Assembly (NCBI GenBank): GCA_964472565.1
Contig: CAYYNB010000018.1
Location: 1-52,717, forward strand
Source: DATAMF01 sp964472565
GTDB lineage: Bacteria; Chloroflexota; Anaerolineae; Aggregatilineales; Aggregatilineaceae
DNA length: 52,717 nucleotides
Direction: 5' to 3'
A program made the translations under genes and the position numbers. Within the stretch, counting starts at the first letter, position 1. Each line of letters begins with the position of its first letter. Positions 1-6,620 of the stretch are shown here, one piece after another. The notes below the pieces were generated by a model, which had not been told where the DNA came from, did not search any database, and saw nothing but the letters and a program-made list of their open reading frames with translations.

Positions 1-3
1 TCT

Positions 4-67
4 AAGGACTGGCGCTTTTTGCCAGTCCGTAGTAGCGCTTTGGGTGAGTGAATCCAGTGTGGCGCGT
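4..67. ncRNA. Apical stem and right arm of hairpin HP-C
   Basis: GGACTGGC (6-13) pairs with GCCAGTCC (21-28) around a T-rich loop; the downstream bases 36-41, 52-56 and 59-67 pair with the far end of the window. Positions 4-14 repeat 52707-52717. Confidence 0.75.
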
Positions 68-69
68 AG

Positions 70-165
70 CGCGGGCGGGCGGAATGCGAGGTCAAGCGGT
101 GAACGGGGCGGCGCTTTTTGCTGCCCCGTTTGACCGCTTGGGCGACGTAATTCCGCCCGCCCGCG
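70..165. ncRNA. Long hairpin HP-B
   Basis: A 16-bp GC-rich outer stem (70-85 with 150-165), an inner 8-bp stem (93-100 with 133-140) and an 8-bp stem (102-109 with 123-130) lead to a loop that reads GCAAAAAGC on the minus strand. It directly follows HP-C. Confidence 0.8.
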
Positions 166-253
166 CGGGCGCGGCGCGGCCTTCTCGGAAGTGCCTAACT
201 TCCCCGATTTCTCGTTTTTTTAAGGGGGTTGGGGGGATTTCTCCCCCCATTTC

Positions 254-628
254 TTACTCGATTCCGCCCAAAAACGCCATTTCTCCGTCCACTACCAGCG
301 CTACTGCTTCCTGCTTAAGCGCTGTGCATAACTGGCGCGCCAGTTTTGCCAGTTCTGCAATCTGTGTCAGATCGCCCATATTCGACTCGACTATGGTTAC
401 TGGCTCTTTTACTAGCCCTACGACTGGCGATTTCCACATTCCCACGCCTTTATAAGTCGTCACCCCGCCGAACCATACCGCCATTTTTCCAGCGGTATAA
501 TTCACATAGCTCTCGTGAATCTCTTCCGTCATGGGTTCGTCAACGTTCCAAGTTGACGGGATAATGATTCTAGCTACATGGCTCAACAGAGTTTCATTTG
601 CATTCAAGACATCGGCTAAGTTAGGCAT
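254..628 (-). CDS. Hypothetical protein, 124 aa, behind a strong promoter
   Basis: Function not recognised. The product is a small soluble protein with a predicted beta-rich middle (WKSPVVGLVKEPVTIVES) and a helical stretch near residues 85-110; no signal peptide or membrane segment is visible. The ATG at 628 is preceded by AAAGGA at good spacing. A near-consensus sigma-70 promoter lies at 666-694 and carries an operator-like repeat that is also found before the small RHH gene at 26332. It is the only gene between that promoter and the hairpin array that crosses the window junction, so its mRNA may run on through those hairpins to the terminator at 52437-52505. Confidence 0.7.
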   Translation of the reverse strand: MPNLADVLNANETLLSHVARIIIPSTWNVDEPMTEEIHESYVNYTAGKMAVWFGGVTTYKGVGMWKSPVVGLVKEPVTIVESNMGDLTQIAELAKLARQLCTALKQEAVALVVDGEMAFLGGIE

Positions 629-665
629 TGTTCAGTCCTTTCGTTTCAACTCCGAACATGCTCTA

Positions 666-694
666 ATTATACCAGAGTACAGGTACTAAGTCAA
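666..694 (-). promoter_or_regulatory. Sigma-70 promoter with GTAC dyad operator (P1)
   Basis: On the minus strand, TTGACT (694-689) and TATAAT (671-666) are separated by exactly 17 bp. The spacer holds the quasi-palindrome GTACCTGTAC (677-686). The same element sits in the spacer of the promoter at 26364-26392, suggesting shared control. It drives the 124-aa gene. Confidence 0.8.
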
Positions 695-738
695 GTAGGA
701 GATATATCCTATTTATGTGTAAAGTTCCCGACTCTTAA

Positions 739-962
739 CGCGCCCCGTATCACCCCGGCTAAGACCGAAGTGTGTAACCCGACGTGCCTCATGAGTAAAG
801 ACACGCTAGCTTTCGGCTAGCACGGGATTTTGTAGGTCGGCTAGCGCGCGGCGTTTTTTGCTGCGCGCTGACCTACACAAATCCTTGTGCGCTGAAAGCG
901 ACGTGTGTCTGCTCATGAGGCGCTAGGGTTCACACGAGGTCAGCCGGGGTGTACGGGGCGCG
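739..962. ncRNA. Giant 224-nt bulged hairpin (HP-A)
   Basis: Paired blocks in order are 739-749/952-962, 751-760/942-951, 763-766/938-941, 770-774/931-935, 776-780/926-930, 786-795/912-921, 799-804/905-910, 809-814/894-899, 820-823/887-890, 825-830/879-884, 831-838/870-877, 843-849/863-869 and 851-852/860-861. The apical loop is a T-run on the plus strand (an A-run on the minus). Arms are separated by small asymmetric bulges. There is no ORF. It sits between a strong leftward terminator (966-1011) and promoter P1. It could be a structured RNA, or a DNA site such as an origin or packaging element; the strand is not determined. Confidence 0.75.
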
Positions 963-965
963 GGG

Positions 966-1011
966 ATCAAAAAACTGTCAATGACACCAGCTACAAGCTG
1001 GTGTCATTGAC
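966..1011 (-). terminator. Rho-independent terminator after the ASCH-like gene
   Basis: A perfect 16-bp stem (977-992 with 996-1011) with a 3-nt loop is followed on the minus strand by a run of six T. The stem overlaps the last codons of the 139-aa gene. Confidence 0.92.
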
Positions 1012-1410
1012 CATTATGATTCGGAGGAACCATCCGCGACGGTTGCCCATCTCCTGGATGAGATTAACGCCTATCCGCTCGGACAGCTTAAAGCGCCCTA
1101 GCTCATCTTTTTCTGATTCGGTGAGTTCGTTGGCTCGAACCAGATGAATATCGGTGATCATCACTTTTGCATGGAGCAACTTGTTTCCGATCTCTTTGAT
1201 CGTGACAACTTTTCCGGCTGCGGTGTAGGTATCCGCCCCGGACTGACCAAAGTGATATACCTCATGGACGCTATCCCCGATCTCTAATTCATCAATGGCG
1301 TGCCATGTATCATCTTCTGATCGGCGGAATCCGTCTCGGTTGGTCGCTGGGACCAGCACGGCAGTCATTTCCCCGGTGAGAATTTTATCGACTCCAAACA
1401 TCACTGGCAT
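991..1410 (-). CDS. ASCH/PUA-like small protein, 139 aa
   Basis: Weak resemblance to the ASCH/PUA-like fold, a small beta barrel often linked to RNA or nucleotide binding. The N-terminal FGVDKILTGEMTAVLVP resembles the ASCH opening, followed by a GD step, an AKVMITDI strand and a final charged helix region. I see no catalytic motif. The ATG at 1410 follows AAAGGATC. The gene ends inside the perfect terminator stem at 977-1011, so it is the last gene of its transcription unit. A two-out-of-three match to the dispersed 24-bp motif lies just upstream at 1431-1454. The family call is tentative; the gene itself is well supported. Confidence 0.6.
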   Translation of the reverse strand: MPVMFGVDKILTGEMTAVLVPATNRDGFRRSEDDTWHAIDELEIGDSVHEVYHFGQSGADTYTAAGKVVTIKEIGNKLLHAKVMITDIHLVRANELTESEKDELGRFKLSERIGVNLIQEMGNRRGWFLRIIMVNDTSL

Positions 1411-1451
1411 GATCTGATCCTTTCTGTCTGATACAGTTCAGTATAGCAGCA

Positions 1452-1910
1452 CTAATGGAGCGAATACGAGGACAGCGCATCCTGCCAGATTTGCGGCAGC
1501 GCGGGCGGCTCATTGACGCCATATCCAAACGGCTCAATATTCCCTGATTCAACCAGTCGCAGTTCCCAGTATGATCGCATACTGTTAGGCGTTCCGGGGG
1601 GCACCTTCCGGCGCTCATAATAATGCACGAGCACCCACACTTTCCCATTGCGCGACAGGCCCAGGATTCGACCTTTAACCGTTTCTTTCCGGGTCAACAA
1701 ACGTTTCGGATAGAGCAAATCTTTCTCCTGCCAGGAGCGCACGACATACACGGGCGCAAGCTGCTTGAACCACGCACATTCCAGCAGCGTTTGAACACGC
1801 GCGGGCGGCTTGGTCACTTCCCGGAATACCCGCGATTGAAATCCCTGTCGGGTATTCATCCATTGCACTCGTAAAGGCTCATATGAGCCTGTATAGTTCA
1901 CTATGCCCAT
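1452..1910 (-). CDS. Hypothetical protein, 152 aa
   Basis: Function not recognised. ATG 1910 is chosen because AAGGAG stands at ideal spacing before it, directly after a perfect 9-bp hairpin with a T-rich tail (1928-1956). The reading frame stays open upstream to a GTG at 2117, so a longer fused product cannot be excluded. The protein is basic and Trp/Tyr-rich (YWELRLVE, WVLVHYYERRK), with no membrane segment. A 16-bp perfect palindrome, part of the dispersed 24-bp motif (1871-1894), lies inside codons 6-13, which suggests the 5' end of the gene doubles as a binding site. Confidence 0.65.
   Translation of the reverse strand: MGIVNYTGSYEPLRVQWMNTRQGFQSRVFREVTKPPARVQTLLECAWFKQLAPVYVVRSWQEKDLLYPKRLLTRKETVKGRILGLSRNGKVWVLVHYYERRKVPPGTPNSMRSYWELRLVESGNIEPFGYGVNEPPALPQIWQDALSSYSLH
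1871..1894. promoter_or_regulatory. Dispersed 24-bp motif, site 1
   Basis: Blocks GTAA / ATAT / GTAT lie 10 bp apart; the centre is the perfect palindrome AGGCTCATATGAGCCT. It lies within the first codons of the gene starting at 1910. Confidence 0.6.
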
Positions 1911-2117
1911 TATGATCTCCTTGAGAAACAAAAGACCGGGTGAGGTTCCCGGTCTTGATTTTAGAGGTAGGTTATTTTGTACGTGGGGTGCAACCAGATT
2001 TTTTCTCCGCTGTCTAAAAGTGTCTAAAAGCACATGCAGAGCGCCGCGCTCCGCAGAGAGGATTCGGCCCTCCCCGTACCCTTCGAGGTAAATCCGCCCG
2101 CCGCGTTTCGCGGGCAC
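1911..2117 (-). CDS. YGVPAKRGG-type small phage protein fragment, in frame with next gene
   Basis: From a GTG at 2117 the frame reads VPAKRGGRIYLEGYGEGRI, then a strand-rich segment (GALHVLLD) ending near NLVAPHVQNN. I recall small phage and actinobacterial proteins with a YGVPAKRGG start and a short beta-barrel layout, so this stretch is probably coding. A typical start (ATG GCC GAA at about 2131) lies in another frame, as if a base or two had been lost. The frame has no stop before running through the hairpin at 1932-1956 into the 152-aa gene. It may be a frameshifted remnant, a fusion, or a GTG-started gene. Confidence 0.35.
1928..1956 (-). terminator. Terminator or attenuator before the 152-aa gene
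   Basis: A perfect 9-bp stem (AAGACCGGG 1932-1940 with CCCGGTCTT 1948-1956) is followed on the minus strand by TTTTGTTT and then the AAGGAG of the next gene. The hairpin lies inside an open frame, so it could act as an attenuator. Confidence 0.75.
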
Positions 2118-2156
2118 CCCATATTTCGGCCATTGGGGAAGTCCACTGCTTAGGCA

Positions 2157-2561
2157 TCATTCGGAATCACCTTCCTCATAGTCAGCGATCTCGATTGCAT
2201 CAAAAACACTGGAACTAAACCGACTGCGAGACGATCCACTAACCGCCCGCCTGATCTCCTGCTCCCGCTGTACAGGAGTCATCGCAGCCAGGGCTTCAAG
2301 CTGGCTATTGAGTAAATTCGATACGATAACTGCAAAGTCATCTTTGACGCGATCCATCATACTCCTGATGTCATCAGCGGTCAGACCTTCGGGTACATGG
2401 ATCGGATAACCGGCTAAGGCCAACAGCGCATCGGTGACAATGCGGCGCGGGCTGTGTCTGGCCTCCACACGGCGGTAGTATTCATGCAAGGCAAGCTGCT
2501 CCTCCTCACTTTCGTTCGGGTTGAGTCTTGCCTGGATGTGTGTCGGGCCGATCTTGTTCAT
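2157..2561 (-). CDS. parR: ParR-like ribbon-helix-helix partition adaptor, 134 aa
   Basis: Probable DNA-binding partner of the ParM-like actin. The first 50 residues have ribbon-helix-helix shape: a strand (THIQARLNPN), a helix rich in E and L, then a helix (SPRRIVTDALLALAG). In type II partition systems ParR binds the centromere and caps the ParM filament, and its gene follows parM as here. ATG 2561 overlaps the parM stop by 4 nt (ATGA); an upstream start at 2573 is less likely. The C-terminal half is acidic. The role is inferred from gene order and fold shape, not from strong similarity. Confidence 0.6.
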   Translation of the reverse strand: MNKIGPTHIQARLNPNESEEEQLALHEYYRRVEARHSPRRIVTDALLALAGYPIHVPEGLTADDIRSMMDRVKDDFAVIVSNLLNSQLEALAAMTPVQREQEIRRAVSGSSRSRFSSSVFDAIEIADYEEGDSE

Positions 2562-3616
2562 AGCCGATCCCACGCCTTCATTTCCTCGTAAACCTTCACG
2601 CCGCCATTCATGGTCGAGAAGATCAACTCGCTCGGATCGCAGGCGTAAAAGACACGTTTATGATCCAGGATGATTTTCAGGCGTTCGCCCAACGTCCCGC
2701 AGCCGCCCCCGCTCAGAATGATCTGACCGTATGGGATCGGCCCGCCTACCGATTGGTAAACCCGGCTGAAGTCGGCCAGCATTTCACCGAGGGTTTGATC
2801 AACGATTTCACGAACATCCATCCCGTCTTCATTCCCCCCGCCCCGGAAATAACCGCACCGGAGGGCTTCGTGTAAAAGATCAGAGGGGATATTGCGGGTG
2901 TTCATGAAGAGTTGGGGATATGCACCCTTCAGATTTTTGGCAAATGAAGCTGCCACTTTATTGAACCCATAAGGCACGGAATCACCAACCACAAAGTCAG
3001 GTTTTTGATTGGTGCCAATCGGCATTTGGCTGATGGTTCCACCGCCAAAGTCAACCACCAGGGTTTGGCGATGAGAGAGGTATTCTGGATTATCGATGTG
3101 ATTCCCCTCTTCATCGTACTGGAACAGCCAGTTCCAGAACCCACCAAGCGGTTCCGCATACGTTATAACCCGCTTGACTTCTACCTGATAATCCCGGCCC
3201 AGGTGATTGAAAAACCACATGCCCAACAGCGCCTGTTCGAGCGCCTTTTTGTGCATCCGATCTCCGGGTGGAAAACTGGCAAAAACAATAGCCGACTTGA
3301 TCTCTTCGGGTTGGAGCAGCATCGCCATGACGTAACACATCAGCGCCCCGTAATATTTTCGGGTGTAGCGCTTCGTGCCTTCATAAACACTGGCGCTGTG
3401 ACGCAAGGCGAGTTCTCCCACCTCATAATAGCGATTGTCCACAATGATATAGTCGGTGTGGCGATTGCCATTGGCTTCGACAATGCTCTGCCATTGATTA
3501 AAATCCATCTCCCGAAGGCCATGCGGGACAGCGATCCGCTTGCGCGGGTTATCTCCCATTGTCCCTTTCAAACCCCAGTTTCCCAGGTCTAACACGACTG
3601 GTACATTTTCCAACAT
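2558..3616 (-). CDS. parM: ParM-like actin ATPase for DNA segregation, 352 aa
   Basis: Actin/Hsp70-superfamily ATPase of the ParM/Alp type, which polymerises to push DNA copies apart. Visible motifs are phosphate-1 VVLDLGNWGLKG near residues 6-17, phosphate-2 VVDFGGGTIS near the middle, and an adenosine motif ILSGGGCGTL near the C-terminus. ATG 3616 is preceded by AAAGGA within the recurrent CAGAGCAA leader; an ATG ten codons upstream is less well placed. Immediately upstream is a 13-bp perfect inverted repeat (3663-3675 and 3685-3697), a candidate centromere or operator. It is followed by the ParR-like gene with a 4-nt overlap. Partition genes suggest a plasmid-like prophage state. Confidence 0.8.
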   Translation of the reverse strand: MLENVPVVLDLGNWGLKGTMGDNPRKRIAVPHGLREMDFNQWQSIVEANGNRHTDYIIVDNRYYEVGELALRHSASVYEGTKRYTRKYYGALMCYVMAMLLQPEEIKSAIVFASFPPGDRMHKKALEQALLGMWFFNHLGRDYQVEVKRVITYAEPLGGFWNWLFQYDEEGNHIDNPEYLSHRQTLVVDFGGGTISQMPIGTNQKPDFVVGDSVPYGFNKVAASFAKNLKGAYPQLFMNTRNIPSDLLHEALRCGYFRGGGNEDGMDVREIVDQTLGEMLADFSRVYQSVGGPIPYGQIILSGGGCGTLGERLKIILDHKRVFYACDPSELIFSTMNGGVKVYEEMKAWDRL

Positions 3617-3662
3617 TGCGAATGTTCCTTTGCTTGCTCTGCGCATTCGGTAAACCCCTGTG

Positions 3663-3697
3663 TATACACTGTATATTGGTGTTGTATACAGTGTATA
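3663..3697. repeat. 13-bp inverted repeat upstream of parM (candidate parC/operator)
   Basis: TATACACTGTATA (3663-3675) and TATACAGTGTATA (3685-3697) are exact reverse complements 9 bp apart, and each arm is itself nearly palindromic. Position before parM fits a centromere or autoregulatory site. Confidence 0.7.
3664..3687. promoter_or_regulatory. Dispersed 24-bp motif, site 2
   Basis: Blocks ATAC / TATT / GTAT lie 10 bp apart within the parM upstream inverted repeat. Overlap with the parM repeat makes assignment ambiguous. Confidence 0.45.
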
Positions 3698-3758
3698 TGG
3701 ACTAACCGTGAGTGTCAAAGGAGATGGCTATCTCCCACCTTAGCCATCCCCCAGGCCA

Positions 3759-3995
3759 TCACCAGATGAGTCCGAGAATGGCAAACATCTCGGTCAGGGA
3801 ATCGCGCTTCACACGCCCGCCCGCGCACGCATGAACGAATGTGCGCCGCACTCGTAACGCCTGCTGCGGCTCGATACCCATCATCAGCAGCTTGCGCTCT
3901 AACGGCTCACCGGGGCTGTTCCGATCTGCGGCGATCAACTCGTGGATAATGCGCCGAATCTTTGACCAGTTCACATCAACTGATGAGAATTGCAT
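3759..3995 (-). CDS. Hypothetical protein, 78 aa
   Basis: Function not recognised. ATG 3995 is chosen because AAAGAGGG precedes it at good spacing; the longer frame from 4085 would overlap the neighbouring gene. The product is mostly helical and basic (WSKIRRIIHELIAADRN, ALRVRRTFVHACAGGRVKRDSL), compatible with a small helical DNA- or protein-binding factor. It lies downstream of the 130-aa gene and upstream of the parM promoter region. Confidence 0.6.
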   Translation of the reverse strand: MQFSSVDVNWSKIRRIIHELIAADRNSPGEPLERKLLMMGIEPQQALRVRRTFVHACAGGRVKRDSLTEMFAILGLIW

Positions 3996-4017
3996 TTGCC
4001 CTCTTTCCTTGTTTGAT

Positions 4018-4410
4018 TTATTCCCAGGGAACAAGCTGATACTCGTGTTCATCCATCCACTGATCACGCTGTTCGTAACCTTCATCAGTATCTGGAAATT
4101 TGAAAATTACATCCCAGGTCCGGTAGTCCCTCAAAGCCAACATACCGCGCTCGGATATATAACCATCGGTGAAGGCCAAATTTTCAGGCTCAGGAACAGG
4201 CGGCTTTATCCGTTTAATCATCCACTTATAGTGTTCGGCTTGGCGCTTCATATTGTCCGCGTTGGACTCGGCAAACAGTATTCCTTGACGATGCAATTCA
4301 GCAGCGCAATAGTCCAGCAAAAACAGAACATCGTCAGGAGGAACCATAGTGCCCTGTTCGGCTGTTTGGCGAATGGCTTTGAGCCGATCAAAGTCAGCTT
4401 TAGTGTTCAC
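4018..4410 (-). CDS. Hypothetical protein, 130 aa
   Basis: Function not recognised. It starts at GTG 4410 with AAGG seven bases before. The N-terminal half is predicted helical (LKAIRQTAEQ, DVLFLLDYCAAELHRQGI, NMKRQAEHYKWMIKRI); the C-terminal half is acidic and aromatic (RTWDVIFKFPDTDEG) and ends LVPWE. No membrane segment or catalytic motif is seen. It sits 22 bp after the PAPS-reductase-like gene and is probably in the same operon. Confidence 0.6.
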   Translation of the reverse strand: MNTKADFDRLKAIRQTAEQGTMVPPDDVLFLLDYCAAELHRQGILFAESNADNMKRQAEHYKWMIKRIKPPVPEPENLAFTDGYISERGMLALRDYRTWDVIFKFPDTDEGYEQRDQWMDEHEYQLVPWE

Positions 4411-4432
4411 GATTTAGCCTTGCTCCATTTCT

Positions 4433-5578
4433 TCATTTGATCAAAAGCGGTTGGACAATCAAATCATGTCCTACGACTGAGATAGCATCGAGAGGAAGAT
4501 CGGCTTTTACTTCGTCACCGTTCCACCCATCCGGCCATGTGTTGAGCGCCCACAGTTCGCGGATTCGGGCTTCTTCTTCGACATTGATCAAGTCCACCTG
4601 AGCACGTTTCTGGATGTCTAGGACACGTGCTAGACCATACGCGCGGCCTTCCATTGTGAGCGGCCCCATACGCTGCCCATTTTTGGCGTAGGTGCCATCT
4701 TTCTTTACATCCGGGGTAGACTTACGTTTGCGCCACTTCGCTTTGGTTAATTCGGCAAACAATGGCTTAAGTTCAGTTAGCGGCTGTAAGTGTGACCATT
4801 CGGGCATCTTGATCAGATATTCCAGCGCAGTGTCACGCGAGGCTAAATTGCAGCCCACACAGCCTGTCCGCACGTCGCCATCGCCATAGACCAAAGCGAC
4901 ATCAGTCAACTTGTACCCGTGCGGGCCAAAGGCGATCCAGTCCCACACATGACACAATCGCCAGTGTAGCAGCGGTGCCAAAACATCTGACACGGATTCA
5001 CCGGGCATTGTCTGGAACCAACCCTGACCACATTCACCACTATCTTTGCTGCACGATACAGCGATCCGCTGGTCACGAGCAGCGCTTTCGCCAAGTCGCA
5101 CCCCTGTGAGCATCAAAAACTTTTCGCCTACCTCTTGACGGCGCTCTGCAAGAGCTTTCTGCATAGGCTCAATCTTCAACTGCGGCGTACACCAGCGAAA
5201 ACGGTTCTTGGGCGGCGGCACACCACGCCCAAACATATAGACATAAAAACGGTCATCAACGGCGGGCAACACAACACGAGTTTTAAACCCCTGATCTTGT
5301 AGGGCATCTAAGAATCGCATGGCGGCACGTTGAAGTGGTGGAAGCTCTTGACGAGTGTCAGCGTACAAGATGGAAAGCGACTCAGGCGCGGGTACCTGAC
5401 CTGTTTTGATTGCCCATGCCAGGAATGAGGTGGTAGCAGTGCTATCCTTACCCCCACTATAGGCAACCGCCCAATGCTTATACCGACTTCCATAGGCCCG
5501 GATAGAGTCCAGGCTGATTTCTTTTGCCTGATCCAATGTCAGGCGCATATTCTCGAATAGAGAGGGTTGTTTCACCAT
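4433..5578 (-). CDS. PAPS-reductase / DndC-like ATP-pyrophosphatase family enzyme, 381 aa
   Basis: Adenine-nucleotide alpha-hydrolase of the phosphoadenosine phosphosulfate reductase/DndC family. The PP-loop SGGKDS is at residues 41-46. A cysteine set (C130 in RWCTPQLK, C176, C183, C240 and C243 in RTGCVGCN) could hold an iron-sulfur cluster as in DndC. DndC activates sulfur chemistry for DNA phosphorothioation, but none of DndA/B/D/E is present, so the substrate is unknown; DNA modification, sulfate use or nucleotide chemistry are all possible. ATG 5578 follows AAGAGGTG; GTG 5575 is an alternative. A dispersed 24-bp motif lies just upstream (5634-5657). Confidence 0.75.
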   Translation of the reverse strand: MVKQPSLFENMRLTLDQAKEISLDSIRAYGSRYKHWAVAYSGGKDSTATTSFLAWAIKTGQVPAPESLSILYADTRQELPPLQRAAMRFLDALQDQGFKTRVVLPAVDDRFYVYMFGRGVPPPKNRFRWCTPQLKIEPMQKALAERRQEVGEKFLMLTGVRLGESAARDQRIAVSCSKDSGECGQGWFQTMPGESVSDVLAPLLHWRLCHVWDWIAFGPHGYKLTDVALVYGDGDVRTGCVGCNLASRDTALEYLIKMPEWSHLQPLTELKPLFAELTKAKWRKRKSTPDVKKDGTYAKNGQRMGPLTMEGRAYGLARVLDIQKRAQVDLINVEEEARIRELWALNTWPDGWNGDEVKADLPLDAISVVGHDLIVQPLLIK

Positions 5579-5633
5579 GTCACCTCTTGATAGTCGAATC
5601 AAAAACGACTGGTAAGCCAGTCATCCTTGAAGC

Positions 5634-5657
5634 ATTCTGAGATATACGAGTTACTAT
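5634..5657. promoter_or_regulatory. Dispersed 24-bp motif, site 3
   Basis: Blocks ATTC / ATAC / CTAT lie 10 bp apart, between the stop of the 185-aa gene and the DndC-like gene. Confidence 0.5.
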
Positions 5658-6211
5658 GAACTCTTCGCTTTACTCCGCTTTTTTTTGGTAGGCTCGATAT
5701 TTTGAATCTCATTCCAGGTATCAATGGGAATGTAGACTCCCATCAGGATCAACTCTGGATCGTCCGGGTCTACTTCCGGTGTAGGTTTCCAATCAGTGAG
5801 CGTGTTCACCGCCTTCATCATCCGTTCAAGAGCGTACTTAGAGTCAGTGCGGTAGAGCAGCCATGCCTCACCATCATGGATATAACTACGAGAATTAGTT
5901 TCCGACAACAGATCGGGGGTGAGTTCAAAGCGTAAGATCGCAGCGCGCACGACCATAATAGCTTCAGCGCGAGGGAGCAATGTGCCCATCAACTCTTTTA
6001 GCTCAAGTGCATATTCGCGGACGGAAGCCATTTGAGTCTGACAGGCAACTAACTGTGTCTGAAGCTCGATTTGCTTTGCCTCGTCGGTGACGGTGGATAG
6101 AACCGTGTGGAGGTGATCTATTAAAGCTTTAAACTCTCGTTCCGTATCCTGAATTTCCAGATACCATGTTCTAACTTCGTGGTAATCATACATTCTGCCA
6201 GGATCAGTCAT
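5654..6211 (-). CDS. Hypothetical coiled-coil protein, 185 aa
   Basis: Function not recognised. Residues 15-80 are helical with long stretches of Glu, Gln and Leu (EREFKALIDHLHTVL, KQIELQTQLVACQTQM), consistent with a coiled coil. The middle (SYIHDGEAWLLYRTDSK) is more globular, and the C-terminus is basic (KKKRSKAKSS), possibly touching nucleic acid. It starts at ATG 6211, 16 bp after the small membrane-protein gene, so the two are probably co-transcribed downstream of the replication genes. Confidence 0.6.
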   Translation of the reverse strand: MTDPGRMYDYHEVRTWYLEIQDTEREFKALIDHLHTVLSTVTDEAKQIELQTQLVACQTQMASVREYALELKELMGTLLPRAEAIMVVRAAILRFELTPDLLSETNSRSYIHDGEAWLLYRTDSKYALERMMKAVNTLTDWKPTPEVDPDDPELILMGVYIPIDTWNEIQNIEPTKKKRSKAKSS

Positions 6212-6227
6212 CGGTCAAGCCTTATCT

Positions 6228-6617
6228 CTAACGCGGTGCCCTATCCGGGTGGCTTTCTTCAAACGCCTTCAGAATGTGCTGCTTAGCAATCGCCAGCCCG
6301 TCCCGGAAACTCATTTCTTCCGTGAACTTGCGCTCTAACTCAGCGCTGTACTGTGACCGCAGCATGTCATGAGCATCAGCAGCGCGGCGATCACACTCTG
6401 CGATATGCTGATCAATTACGTCCAATGCGCGTTTGAGAGCACCTTGCTCAGTCCATTTGGGGAAGATCGGCTCAAGATCGGGTTCATGCCCGTGAATAGC
6501 TTCTTCGTACAAGGGTTCGAGAAGCTTGTAGGCTCGTTTTGAGTTATCCCGATCCACCATGATCGCCCCGACAATCACAACAACGATCAATAGGACTACA
6601 AACCCTAGAAGCAACAT
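6228..6617 (-). CDS. Small single-pass membrane protein, 129 aa
   Basis: One strong N-terminal membrane segment (residues 2-20, almost all Leu/Val/Ile) is followed by a charged cytoplasmic-type helical domain of about 105 residues rich in Glu, Arg and Ala. No signal peptidase site is evident, so it is likely an N-terminally anchored protein. It starts at ATG 6617 after AAGGGGG, four bases past the helicase-loader stop, and is probably translated with it. The function is unknown; the position suggests a role during replication, or superinfection control at the membrane. Confidence 0.6.
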   Translation of the reverse strand: MLLLGFVVLLIVVVIVGAIMVDRDNSKRAYKLLEPLYEEAIHGHEPDLEPIFPKWTEQGALKRALDVIDQHIAECDRRAADAHDMLRSQYSAELERKFTEEMSFRDGLAIAKQHILKAFEESHPDRAPR

Positions 6618-6620
6618 GCT

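Noticed and set aside
48..455. Plus-strand ORF of 135 aa
   Set aside because: It overlaps hairpins HP-B and HP-C and the real minus-strand 124-aa gene; no ribosome site and low-complexity codons.
1431..1454. Possible extra copy of the dispersed 24-bp motif
   Set aside because: Only two of the three blocks fit (ATAC, GTAT, then ACTA); well placed upstream of the ASCH-like gene but too weak to list.
4433..5578. A complete DNA phosphorothioation (dnd) system
   Set aside because: Only a DndC-like gene is present; no DndA, B, D or E relatives were seen.
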